The notes under the pieces were generated by a model. The model saw nothing but the letters and a program-made list of their open reading frames with translations, was not told the DNA's origin and did no database searches. From assembly GCA_023415495.1 (NCBI GenBank), contig JAEZKK010000010.1, forward strand, positions 1-64,000: a DNA stretch of 64,000 nucleotides. The letters are read 5' to 3'. Below are positions 8,928-17,575 of the stretch, one piece after another. Position 1 is the stretch's first letter; every line of letters starts with the position of its first letter. This stretch comes from Bacteroidota bacterium (GTDB taxonomy: Bacteria; Bacteroidota; Bacteroidia; Bacteroidales; P3). The position numbers were made by a program, and so were the translations under genes.

Positions 8928-9807
8928 AATTTTCGGGTATTAAAACGTTTAAGGACTGAGGATTTACCGAGAAATTCAACTCTCTGTCCATTAATATACT
9001 TTCTCCATCAAGATTCAACAAGCATGAGGAATCATTTATTACTCTTACCTTTTTTGCCTTATATCTCTTGACATAAATAGATTTATCTAAACTTCTAAAA
9101 AAAAGGAGCTGGGCTGTCCAAGGCAAAAGCATTAATGGCACCTTCTTAACTATGCTGACATCTATCATACCATCGTCCAGCTCTGCCTTAGGTGCAATTA
9201 CTGCATTATAACCAAACTGATTGGAATTTGCAAAACTTATAAACAAAGCCTCTGTTTCTATTTTTTTATCATCTATTTCTAATACGTATTTCTTTGATTC
9301 GTAAAATGGATAGTTCTGAACAATAAGAGAAAAATACTTATTAAAACCCCTTGTTCGGGTTTGCTTAAACTCTTTTGCAATAAGGGCATCGAAACCTATT
9401 CCTGCAATTGATACATATATCTTATTATTCACCCTAATTGTATCGATATTTGCCCTACACCTTTGGTTAAGTATCTCTATTGCATACTCTATATTCAAAG
9501 GAATATTAAGATGACGTGCAAGACCATTACCACTCCCGGCTGGAATAATTCCTAAAGTAACATTTGTTCCGATTAACCCCCTAACGCAATCGTTAATTGA
9601 GCCATCTCCTCCTACAGCAACGACAATATCAACCCCTTGGATTGAAGCTTGGAAGCTAATTAGGGTAGCATGATGAGCATATTCGGTATATTCAATACTA
9701 TAGTCGAATTTTCTCTTATCAAGCTTTTTTTCAATTGCCTTTTCAACGCTTTTTTGCTTGCCTACTCCAGAGATAGGATTAATAATAAAAAGTATCTTCT
9801 CTTTCAT
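8857..9807 (-). CDS. diacylglycerol kinase-family lipid kinase
   Basis: A 316-residue protein of the DagK/YegS family. The N-terminal catalytic domain has INPISGVGKQ, the nucleotide-binding loop VAVGGDGSIND and the substrate-region motif GIIPAGSGNGLARHL. The C-terminal beta domain includes FANSNQFGYNAVIAPKAELDDG. The family phosphorylates diacylglycerol or related lipids at the inner membrane; the precise substrate is not determined by sequence. The last roughly 24 residues, including ERKESYWSSIFDQSIF, overlap the SUI1 gene and look unlike the family core. A frameshift or lost stop that lengthened the C-terminus is possible. The start abuts the stop of the LTA-synthase-like gene. Confidence 0.88.
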   Translation of the reverse strand: MKEKILFIINPISGVGKQKSVEKAIEKKLDKRKFDYSIEYTEYAHHATLISFQASIQGVDIVVAVGGDGSINDCVRGLIGTNVTLGIIPAGSGNGLARHLNIPLNIEYAIEILNQRCRANIDTIRVNNKIYVSIAGIGFDALIAKEFKQTRTRGFNKYFSLIVQNYPFYESKKYVLEIDDKKIETEALFISFANSNQFGYNAVIAPKAELDDGMIDVSIVKKVPLMLLPWTAQLLFFRSLDKSIYVKRYKAKKVRVINDSSCLLNLDGESILMDRELNFSVNPQSLNVLIPENYGKERKESYWSSIFDQSIFPIRY

Positions 9808-11724
9808 CTATGGAATAAATTTGTTTTCAATCATTCGAGTATTATACTCTTGAATAATTGCCTTAGTAATATTAGAATGTTTATTTGCGATATCAGGCTT
9901 CTTCCCTGCAATATTTTCCTTTGCATTAATATCCTTAGGCAAATAGAATAATTCTATTTCGCTGCCAATGCGATACCTGCTTAGATAATCTCCTATTCTA
10001 AGAATATACTCATCGTTAAGATAAAGCACATAGTGTTTCTCCTTATCAGATAATTGGTTCTGCCCAAAACTAACAATTGGTTTAGGGTAGTTAATAAGGC
10101 TTAGAGCAGTTGGAAGTATATCAATTTGCTGCATATAAGACTTATTATAATAAGGAGTTTTGATTTGTGGATGATAGAATATAATTGGAATACGAAAGCT
10201 TCCCAATAGGGTTTTGAACTCTTTCTCTTGGGTTTGAGCCGAATGGTCAGAGGTAATTATAAATAAGGTATTTTTAAACCAAGGTTTCTTTTCTGCCTTT
10301 TCGAAGAACTTTCTAAGAGCATAATCGGTATATCCTACTGTTTCATGAACAATCATTTTCCCCTTTGGAAATCTTCCTTTGTGTTGAGTGGGAATAGTAT
10401 AGGGATGGTGAGAGCTTAGAGTAAATACTCCCGTATTGAAAGGCTCCTTATACTTATCTAATTCATCGACCATATAAGATAAGAAAGGCTCATCGAATAT
10501 TCCCCAGTTTCCATCATAGTCCTTATCATTCCCATACTCGTTTCTTCCATAATAATCCTGATAACCTATATTTTTAGTAAAGGCATCAAAACCCATAGAG
10601 CCATTATATCCCCCATGAAAAAACGAAGATACATATCCATAAGGCTTTAATAAGTTTGCAAATGAAGATATATTATTAGCATTATACTGTGAAGTGATAT
10701 AGGTTTCATTCATTAACAAAGGGAGGGAGGAAAGAATGGAAGGAAGAGCATCAATACTTCTTTTTCCATTGGCATAACCATCAAAAAAAATTGATTTCCT
10801 CGCTAAGGAATCTAAGAAAGGAGTATAAGAAATTGAGTCTTCGTCTTTAAAGAAACTCATATATTCGGAAGAAAAGCTCTCAAGAATAATTACTACTATA
10901 TTTGTTTTACCTAATTCTAAGGGAGAAAGAAACAAGGTGTCGAAACCGTTATTCTCAGGCTTAACGATTGGAGAGAAATACTTTGACATTTCTTTCTTGT
11001 CATTAAAATATTCCATAGGCTCAATCCCTACCTTACCAAAGGTGCGGTAAAGAGTAAAAGGAGAGTTAAGCACAAGTGGTGTATTCTGACTTGTTGCATA
11101 ATTATTTGCTTGAATAAGGCTTAGAGGTCTTAGTTGTAAACCTCCTCTTAGTCCAAGGATAATAAACAAAGCTCCAAAAACAAAGAATATTGAATTTTTT
11201 ATATACCATTTAGCTCTTCCAAAATTATAAATCCCAGAATACTTTTTATTAATTAGAGTATTTAGGAAAGAAAAAAGAATATTTAAAAGGATAAAAAATA
11301 CTACAATGTGCCAATAATCTCTAAGAAACTGAGGAATTAATTCATTGAAGTCTCCTCCTACTCCAAGATAATTAAAGAAATCATAGGTAATTCTTTTAAA
11401 TGTAAAACGATAATATCCAATATCAATTAGATTAATTACAAGTATTATTTCCGTTCCAAGTATATAAAAGAATTCCTGAGTGTTTCGATAATATTTATTC
11501 ATCCTAAACTGCAATGGAAGTATGCTTAATACAAGGTATGGAAAGAGATAAACAATTACTGAAGCTACCCCAAACTTAAGACTCCCAATAATTATGCTTA
11601 AAAGTTCTGAGTATGAATCTATATTAAATAGATACTTATTAAAGAAATAAAACCCGATTTGGGTAATTATTAATAGTGTAAGAGTAAGAAGGAACTTGTA
11701 TAGTATAGAAATATAATATCTCAT
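9808..11724 (-). CDS. LTA synthase-family sulfatase-fold membrane enzyme
   Basis: A 638-residue protein with about five N-terminal transmembrane helices and a periplasmic sulfatase-fold domain from about residue 270. Motifs are VVIILESFSSEY (the Glu is the usual metal ligand), GKRSIDALPSI at the position of the catalytic nucleophile, and FIITSDHSA supplying Asp and His metal ligands. Gram-positive LtaS uses Thr as nucleophile; here a Ser appears at the aligned position. Bacteroidota make no lipoteichoic acid, so the likely reaction is transfer of a phosphoglycerol or phosphoethanolamine group to an envelope glycan or lipid. The substrate is unknown. It directly precedes the lipid-kinase-like gene, which could recycle the diacylglycerol by-product. 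Confidence 0.85.
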   Translation of the reverse strand: MRYYISILYKFLLTLTLLIITQIGFYFFNKYLFNIDSYSELLSIIIGSLKFGVASVIVYLFPYLVLSILPLQFRMNKYYRNTQEFFYILGTEIILVINLIDIGYYRFTFKRITYDFFNYLGVGGDFNELIPQFLRDYWHIVVFFILLNILFSFLNTLINKKYSGIYNFGRAKWYIKNSIFFVFGALFIILGLRGGLQLRPLSLIQANNYATSQNTPLVLNSPFTLYRTFGKVGIEPMEYFNDKKEMSKYFSPIVKPENNGFDTLFLSPLELGKTNIVVIILESFSSEYMSFFKDEDSISYTPFLDSLARKSIFFDGYANGKRSIDALPSILSSLPLLMNETYITSQYNANNISSFANLLKPYGYVSSFFHGGYNGSMGFDAFTKNIGYQDYYGRNEYGNDKDYDGNWGIFDEPFLSYMVDELDKYKEPFNTGVFTLSSHHPYTIPTQHKGRFPKGKMIVHETVGYTDYALRKFFEKAEKKPWFKNTLFIITSDHSAQTQEKEFKTLLGSFRIPIIFYHPQIKTPYYNKSYMQQIDILPTALSLINYPKPIVSFGQNQLSDKEKHYVLYLNDEYILRIGDYLSRYRIGSEIELFYLPKDINAKENIAGKKPDIANKHSNITKAIIQEYNTRMIENKFIP

Positions 11725-11725
11725 T

Positions 11726-12757
11726 TTATTTCTTCTTTGGTTTATAACCTGAATCTTTTAATATCTTTTCCATATCAATTGTTTCAAGCAATTCCTTTAT
11801 CCCTAATTTGTTTTTCTCCATATATCTCTCAACAATCTTATATCCTATATACTCTCCTAATCTTGAAGGCGAATTAGGGATACCTCTTGTTGTTGGACCT
11901 TCGGTTATAAATCCCATATACTTTGTTCTGTCTTTTTCAAATAATAACCTGTTTTGAGTAAGATAAGACCAAATATTATATTCATTCTCTTGAGCCCATT
12001 TCATTTCCTCCTGGCTATATCTTAAAACATCCTTTAGCTCATAAGAAGGCAATAATTCTTTTACCGCATAAAGATACTTACCCCTTTCAACCATTATTTC
12101 CAATAGGCTTGGAGAAGGATTCTCCTCAACCAAAGGAACCTCTATTGTTGCTACCTCTCTGAGATATGTATAGAAAACGTCTGGAGTCAAATAGTTTGAG
12201 TCCAAAACATTCTGCATATACTTAGGGAAATAGGAATAGTAATGCTTTTCTCCAAAGCTCTTAATTGAATATAAATCTATTGCTATGCTAATAAAATCTC
12301 TTGTAGCAATTATCCTTGAATTATAGGCGTAAGAGAAATCGTCTGGACCTATTATTAATGTATATAGGTTTGGAATTGGAAGCTCAGGATAATAAGTTTT
12401 TAGCCTTGCAAAGCCTTGGGTTATATCATCTCCTACCCAATCCAGATTAGGATATCTTTTCTTAACCTTATTATAAATCGAAATCATTACCGTATCGCTG
12501 GCAAATTGATTTATCATTTGAAAGTATTCCTCATCTTCCAAAGTTGTATTGAAAAGAGGTTTATAGAGTGAGAAGTTCTTTTGAAGGTGAGCTTTAAAGT
12601 CTTTTTGATTTTGGTCAAATAATATATCTTCAAACCTATTTACTTTGATATTTACTTCCTTACCAGTAGTATTATCAATTAATTTCGCTGAATCCTTTTT
12701 CCCACAAGAGAACAAAGTGATAATTCCTAAAACAATAAGAATAACTTTACTTTTCAT
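11726..12757 (-). CDS. gldB: GldB-family lipoprotein
   Basis: A 343-residue lipoprotein whose signal peptide ends in the lipobox LFSC near residue 18. The body matches the GldB family in NIKVNRFEDILF, the FARLKTYYPELPIPNLYTLI region and the C-terminal GYKIVERYMEKN segment. GldB is essential for gliding in Flavobacterium, but homologues occur in non-motile Bacteroidota, where the function is unknown. Other gliding and T9SS-linked genes in the window (T9SS cargo, GldN-like proteins) fit this context. A TAATTTTGC promoter box lies about 20 bp before the start. The stop lies two bases before the LTA-synthase-like start, so the two are probably co-transcribed. Confidence 0.8.
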   Translation of the reverse strand: MKSKVILIVLGIITLFSCGKKDSAKLIDNTTGKEVNIKVNRFEDILFDQNQKDFKAHLQKNFSLYKPLFNTTLEDEEYFQMINQFASDTVMISIYNKVKKRYPNLDWVGDDITQGFARLKTYYPELPIPNLYTLIIGPDDFSYAYNSRIIATRDFISIAIDLYSIKSFGEKHYYSYFPKYMQNVLDSNYLTPDVFYTYLREVATIEVPLVEENPSPSLLEIMVERGKYLYAVKELLPSYELKDVLRYSQEEMKWAQENEYNIWSYLTQNRLLFEKDRTKYMGFITEGPTTRGIPNSPSRLGEYIGYKIVERYMEKNKLGIKELLETIDMEKILKDSGYKPKKK

Positions 12758-12777
12758 AATCTATGATTAAAAAACAA

Positions 12778-12786
12778 GCAAAATTA
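12778..12786 (-). promoter_or_regulatory. -7 promoter element TAATTTTGC for gldB operon
   Basis: The reverse strand reads TAATTTTGC 20 bp before the gldB start at 12757. It would drive gldB, the LTA-synthase-like gene, the lipid kinase and the SUI1 gene as one transcript. Confidence 0.5.
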
Positions 12787-12847
12787 CAGTTTTTTTTGCT
12801 TATAATCTAAGACTTTAATTATGCTTAGAAGTTTATTCTAAAAGGAT

Positions 12848-14815
12848 TTACGTAATGATTCTATTTAACTCTTTGGCAATTATCTGTTTAATCTTAAGAA
12901 GGGAGTTTTGCTTAGAGATAAGGATTAGAATATCATCCTCATTTTCCTGAGTTTTTATCTCATCTTTGATTTCCTGAATCTTCTTTTCTAATTTATTTAT
13001 CTTTAAACTTAATAAACACTCCTTTACATATCTATCAATCAGCTCTTGATTATCGGGATTTGGAACATTTATTCCCCATTTCTCTTGCCATAGGTCGCTT
13101 ATCTTATAATTATTAATCAATAAAGAAGTGGATATCTTTCTTATATTCTCGTCCTCATGATTTGTAATTAGATTAAGATTAGGAAGTTTGCCTTTGTCAA
13201 GTATACTTGATTTATAAATTTCAAGTATTTTATTATAGTCCTTATTATCGAAAACTATTTCATCGTTTACAATATCCCCAATAACGTATGCAGCAACCAA
13301 ATAAGACTCCTTTTCTCCATCGATTTCTTGAGTTGTATTCCTATCCCCATAATTTAAAAGAAGATTAATTATCCCTCTCTCTTGAGCCTCGTCACTAAAC
13401 TCTTTCTCTATTACTTGCTTCTCTCTTTTCTCCTCCTCAATTGGGATAATTTCTTGACTAATCTCTTCCTCCGTATTTTCACCTTCTTTTTTCTTTAATT
13501 TAAAGAAATTATCTCTTAATCGTTTGGTAAGCTCATTGCTAAGGATCTCCTCCTTCATATTTAGTTTAGAGGAGCATTGTTGAATATATGCAGCCCTTTC
13601 TATATGATCGGGGATTAGACTAATTGAATTAATTATTTCTTTTATTAGATTTGCTCTTTTAAAAGGGTCATCCTTTGCCTCTTCTAATAGGATATGGGTT
13701 TTGAAAAGGATAAAATTCTCTGCCTTTTCGGTAATATATGCTTTAAATTCATGCTGTGGAAGCATTCTACAATAAGAGTCGGGGTCGTGACCATCAGGGA
13801 ATAGTACAATCTTAACATTTAATCCATTCTCTAAAAACAAATCAATTGCTCTAAATGCAGCCTTAATACCAGCAGAGTCTCCATCATATAATATGGTTAC
13901 ATTCTTAGTATATCTTCTAATTAATCTAATCTGTTCTATGGTTAAAGCAGTTCCAGAGGTTGCTACAACATTCTCAATATTATTTTGAGAAAGCATAATA
14001 GCATCCATATTCCCTTCTACCAAATAACATAGGTCCTGCTTTGCTATTTCGTTCTTAGCAAGATGAAGCCCAAACAGCACCTTGCTTTTAGAATAAATAT
14101 CTGTCTCTGGAGAGTTTACATATTTTGCTTTTGTCTTTTCGTTAGAAAGACTTCTTGCAGTAAATCCAAGAGCTCTCCCACCAATATTATAGATAGGGAA
14201 TATTACCCTTGCTCTAAATCTATCATATTTTACATGGTTCTCTTCCTTTGAGATTGTAAGCCCAGAGTCGATTAAATCCTCTTCTGGATAACCGTTTTTC
14301 TTAGCATATTGGGTAAAATCAGAATAAGAATCTTTTGAATAACCAAGCCCCCATTTTTTAATTGTAGCTTCAGTTAAATCTCTTTCTTTAAAATAGCTTA
14401 ACCCAATTTTTATCCCTTCACTATCATTAAACAATAGATTGGAAAAGTATTTCTGAGCAAATTCAGTAATATTATAAAGGGATTCTTTCTTGTCCTTGGT
14501 TTTCTTCTCTTCTTCCGTTAGCTGGGTTTCATGAATTTCTATTCCATATTTATTAGCAAGAAATCTTAGCGCCTCAACGTATGTATAATGTTCATGCTTC
14601 ATTAAAAATTGAACAGCATTACCAGCCTCTCCACATCCAAAACACTTAAATATTCCCTTTGTTGGACTAACTGTAAAGGATGGAGTCTTCTCGTTATGAA
14701 AAGGACATTGCCCCAAATAGTTTACTCCTCTTCTCTTTAAAGGGACAAAGGCGCCAACAACATCAATTATTTCTGTTGCATCTAATATCTTTTCAACATC
14801 TTCTTGCTTAATCAT
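12848..14815 (-). CDS. dnaG: DNA primase
   Basis: A 655-residue DnaG. The N-terminal CHC2 zinc finger is present (CPFHNEKTPSF then KCFGCGEAGN, about residues 38-66), followed by the RNA-polymerase-like core with the Toprim motifs LVEGNMDAIML and LYDGDSAG and the metal-binding DPDSY. The C-terminal region is the helicase-interacting part and contains a charged, Glu/Lys-rich stretch around residues 450-475. It makes RNA primers for replication. The start MIKQEDVEKILDAT is standard for the family. The promoter box lies so close to the ATG that the transcript may have almost no leader. Confidence 0.95.
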   Translation of the reverse strand: MIKQEDVEKILDATEIIDVVGAFVPLKRRGVNYLGQCPFHNEKTPSFTVSPTKGIFKCFGCGEAGNAVQFLMKHEHYTYVEALRFLANKYGIEIHETQLTEEEKKTKDKKESLYNITEFAQKYFSNLLFNDSEGIKIGLSYFKERDLTEATIKKWGLGYSKDSYSDFTQYAKKNGYPEEDLIDSGLTISKEENHVKYDRFRARVIFPIYNIGGRALGFTARSLSNEKTKAKYVNSPETDIYSKSKVLFGLHLAKNEIAKQDLCYLVEGNMDAIMLSQNNIENVVATSGTALTIEQIRLIRRYTKNVTILYDGDSAGIKAAFRAIDLFLENGLNVKIVLFPDGHDPDSYCRMLPQHEFKAYITEKAENFILFKTHILLEEAKDDPFKRANLIKEIINSISLIPDHIERAAYIQQCSSKLNMKEEILSNELTKRLRDNFFKLKKKEGENTEEEISQEIIPIEEEKREKQVIEKEFSDEAQERGIINLLLNYGDRNTTQEIDGEKESYLVAAYVIGDIVNDEIVFDNKDYNKILEIYKSSILDKGKLPNLNLITNHEDENIRKISTSLLINNYKISDLWQEKWGINVPNPDNQELIDRYVKECLLSLKINKLEKKIQEIKDEIKTQENEDDILILISKQNSLLKIKQIIAKELNRIIT

Positions 14816-14818
14816 AGA

Positions 14819-14827
14819 GCAAAATTA
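14819..14827 (-). promoter_or_regulatory. -7 promoter element TAATTTTGC for dnaG
   Basis: The reverse strand reads TAATTTTGC ending only three bases before the dnaG ATG (14813-14815). Transcription would start at or next to the ATG, implying a leaderless or nearly leaderless mRNA. Confidence 0.45.
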
Positions 14828-14839
14828 CATATTTTTATC

Positions 14840-14848
14840 TATCTTTGC
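14840..14848 (+). promoter_or_regulatory. -7 promoter element TATCTTTGC for the membrane-protein gene
   Basis: TATCTTTGC lies 23 bp before the GTG start at 14872 and back to back with the dnaG promoter in a 56-bp divergent region. Confidence 0.55.
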
Positions 14849-14871
14849 CCCAATATTTCAAATAAAAAGAA

Positions 14872-16404
14872 GTGAAGAAAATCAGTCTAAGCGATATTAA
14901 GAAGAATTATTCGATACTAATAATTATTCTATTAGGGATTATCTATACCTTATTTATATCCGATAATCAAAGCTCTGACTCTTTTTCAAATGCATATCAT
15001 TCTCTTTGGGGCGACAAACTTTTCTCTGCCCATCACCTACTTTATAATGCTCTTGGTTATATTATTCTTTTGCCTTTTCGTTGGATATTCCAGGATAAGC
15101 TTTTGAATTATAACCCTATCTTTATTCTTCAATTCTTTAATATTATTTTTTCGGTATCCTCATTATTTATTCTAAGGACAATAATTAAAAGGGTTAATCG
15201 AAATGAAAATCTCCTCTCTGCATCAATATTCTTTGTAGGAGCATGCTTTGGGTTTACTCGTTTTGCTGTGGACAATGAATGTTATATTGTTCCAATCTTC
15301 CTTTCTTTGCTAAGCTTTAATTATATTCAACTCTTCCTTAAAAAGAATAGTTTTAAATCAATAATCCTTGCATCCTTATTTATATCCATTGGATGTTTGT
15401 TTCACCAGATAGTTATTTGGGTATTTATCCCAACCCTTATTCTAATCCTATTTAACAAAAAGAAGACATACATAATTATTTTTATTTCCATTAGTTTAAT
15501 TATACCTATTGTATATTCATTGGTTTATTATTTCGAATCAAATTCATTTTCTCTTTTTGGATTATTTAATTATGTAATTAGCGACTATAGCTCTGGTTTG
15601 GCAGAGATGCCTATACTTAAAAATGTATTAATCTTAAGCGGAATTAGTTTTATTAGAACCTTTATTCAGGTTCATGGATATATTTTAGAGATTATTAGTC
15701 AATTCCCAATATTCAGTATTAGCGTAATAATTATCTCTCTAAGTCTTGGAGTATTTGGATTAATCCATTTTTCCAAACTTATAAAGCGTAATTTGACAAT
15801 ATTTTATGAGAGAAGATTTGTTAGATATTTATGGATAATACTATTTATCAGTTTTGCTTTTGCATGTTTCTCGAATGGGAATGCAGAGTTTATGGCAATT
15901 ATTCCTTTTATTATAGTTATTCTTCTTTCCTATTATTATACCAGCTCAGCAAAATATCTTCTTGGAATAGGAGGTGGTATCTTCCTTTGGAATATTTGTT
16001 TTGGACTCTACCCTTATGCCTATATGAACCTTAACCCTAACAAGGAAATTGCTGAATTTATTTATAATAATAAGGATGATTCGGTTTTTATTCTAAAAGA
16101 TAAGAACCACTATGAGAATATTATACTCTATACTTATGGTCATAAGGCTAAAAACAATTTAGAGATAATAAAATCCAAGGACTTGGATAAGGCAGGATTT
16201 GAGGATTTAATTAATAAGAATAAGAGAATTTATACTGATTCTTTTGGAGGAGAGGAAGCTATATCGAGAAATAGCCTAGCAGATAAAGATGAGATTTATT
16301 CCAAAAAGAGTTTATTTCAAAAAGAAGAATTTCAAAAAGAGATAGAATTTAATTCGCTTAGCAGTAAAATTGAATTATGGATTTATTCCAAAGACAAAAA
16401 ATAG
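14872..16404 (+). CDS. polytopic membrane protein, possible GT-C-type glycosyltransferase
   Basis: A 510-residue, very hydrophobic protein with roughly ten to twelve transmembrane helices and a soluble C-terminal tail of about 100 residues. The first helix (YSILIIILLGIIYTLFI) is followed by an acidic and His-containing loop (SDNQSSDSFSNAYHS, then SAHHLLYN). Such a loop after helix 1 is typical of GT-C enzymes that use polyprenyl-phosphate sugars, but I see no decisive family motif. GTG is the start codon, supported by the promoter just upstream. It may be co-transcribed with rdgB, although a second promoter box lies between them. Function unknown; the GT-C idea is inference. Confidence 0.55.
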   Translation: MKKISLSDIKKNYSILIIILLGIIYTLFISDNQSSDSFSNAYHSLWGDKLFSAHHLLYNALGYIILLPFRWIFQDKLLNYNPIFILQFFNIIFSVSSLFILRTIIKRVNRNENLLSASIFFVGACFGFTRFAVDNECYIVPIFLSLLSFNYIQLFLKKNSFKSIILASLFISIGCLFHQIVIWVFIPTLILILFNKKKTYIIIFISISLIIPIVYSLVYYFESNSFSLFGLFNYVISDYSSGLAEMPILKNVLILSGISFIRTFIQVHGYILEIISQFPIFSISVIIISLSLGVFGLIHFSKLIKRNLTIFYERRFVRYLWIILFISFAFACFSNGNAEFMAIIPFIIVILLSYYYTSSAKYLLGIGGGIFLWNICFGLYPYAYMNLNPNKEIAEFIYNNKDDSVFILKDKNHYENIILYTYGHKAKNNLEIIKSKDLDKAGFEDLINKNKRIYTDSFGGEEAISRNSLADKDEIYSKKSLFQKEEFQKEIEFNSLSSKIELWIYSKDKK

Positions 16405-16408
16405 TTAG

Positions 16409-16416
16409 TAATTTTG
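16409..16416 (+). promoter_or_regulatory. -7 promoter element TAATTTTG upstream of rdgB
   Basis: TAATTTTG lies 35 bp before the rdgB ATG, in the 47-bp gap after the membrane-protein gene. It could drive rdgB, the DUF2148 gene, serS and ygiD. Confidence 0.4.
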
Positions 16417-16451
16417 TCCCTTGAAACTAAGCATAAAAGATTAGAGAAAAA

Positions 16452-17027
16452 ATGAAAGAATACATAATAGCTACTAATAATAAACATAAGGTAGAGGAGA
16501 TAGAAGTATCACTTAAAGATAAGATTAAGCTTTTAACTTTAAAAGAGATTGGACATAAGGGAGAGATACCTGAGGATTTTGATAATTTAAAGGATAATGC
16601 TTGTCAAAAAGCTAGATTTATTTGGGATAAGTATAATAAAAACTGTTTTGCAGACGATACTGGGCTTGAGATAGAAGCTTTGGGCGGAAGACCAGGTGCT
16701 TTTTCTGCACGCTATGCTGGAAAAAATTGCAGCTTTGATGATAATATCGATTTGGTATTGGAAGAAATGGAAGGAAAAACTAACCGCAAGGCAAGATTTA
16801 GAACAGTAATTTGCTTAATTGAAGATGGGAAAAAATATTTATTTGAAGGAGTATGCGAAGGAGATATAAGCACTGAACGTTATGGTAGAGGTGGATTTGG
16901 TTATGACCCAATCTTTATTCCAAAAGGTCACGGAGAAAGCTTTGCTGAAATGAGTATTGAAGATAAAAACATGATAAGCCATAGAGGTCTTGCTGTTGAA
17001 AAGCTGGTTAAACACCTTTTAAAATAG
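16452..17027 (+). CDS. rdgB: XTP/dITP diphosphatase (RdgB/HAM1 family)
   Basis: A 191-residue protein of the usual family length. Signature motifs are IATNNKHKVEEI at the N-terminus, FADDTGLEIEALGG with the catalytic acidic residues, PGAFSARYAG, GGFGYDPIFIP and the C-terminal SHRGLAVEK. The enzyme hydrolyses non-canonical purine triphosphates (XTP, dITP, ITP) to monophosphates, keeping them out of DNA and RNA. It is followed after six bases by the DUF2148 gene. Confidence 0.94.
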   Translation: MKEYIIATNNKHKVEEIEVSLKDKIKLLTLKEIGHKGEIPEDFDNLKDNACQKARFIWDKYNKNCFADDTGLEIEALGGRPGAFSARYAGKNCSFDDNIDLVLEEMEGKTNRKARFRTVICLIEDGKKYLFEGVCEGDISTERYGRGGFGYDPIFIPKGHGESFAEMSIEDKNMISHRGLAVEKLVKHLLK

Positions 17028-17033
17028 TTAGTT

Positions 17034-17561
17034 ATGATTAGAGAAGAAGATATTAGAGAAGAAAAGATAATTGAGATTGCAAAATCCATGATGGTTGCAG
17101 CAAGGACAGCCCCCAAAGCAAGGGGAAGAGATAATCTTGTAATTAATCTAATAATTAAAGAGGATATACTCTTGCTTTCAAAGAAGATGGAAGAGATTTA
17201 TAATGAAAACAATCAGGCTTTCTTTTTAAGAGATTCCCAAAACATACTTAATGCAAAGGCTATTGTGCTAATTGGAACCAAGCTCGAGGTATTGGGTTTG
17301 AATTGTGGATTATGTGGCTATCCAACTTGCGAGGAAAAATCAGAGCATAAAACAACTCCTTGCGTTTTCAATGCCAACGACCTTGGAATAGCAATTGGAA
17401 GTGCGGTAAGTATTGCTGCTGATAACAGAATAGACAATAGGGTTATGTTTTCAGCGGGTTTGGCAGCCAAAGAGCTTGGTTTCTTTGGAGAAGATATTGG
17501 TTTTGGGTTTGCGATACCTTTAACCTCTTTTGGAAAGAACCCATTTTTTGATAGACAATAA
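17034..17561 (+). CDS. DUF2148 ferredoxin-domain protein
   Basis: A 175-residue protein matching the DUF2148 family of anaerobes. The N-terminal nitroreductase-like motif MVAARTAPKARGRDNL is followed by a Cys-rich region (LNCGLCGYPTCEEK, then TTPCVF). The four Cys residues could bind an iron-sulfur cluster, and the family is annotated as containing a ferredoxin domain. The physiological reaction is unknown. It sits tightly between rdgB and serS on the same strand. Confidence 0.85.
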   Translation: MIREEDIREEKIIEIAKSMMVAARTAPKARGRDNLVINLIIKEDILLLSKKMEEIYNENNQAFFLRDSQNILNAKAIVLIGTKLEVLGLNCGLCGYPTCEEKSEHKTTPCVFNANDLGIAIGSAVSIAADNRIDNRVMFSAGLAAKELGFFGEDIGFGFAIPLTSFGKNPFFDRQ

Positions 17562-17575
17562 AAACAATATAAAAG

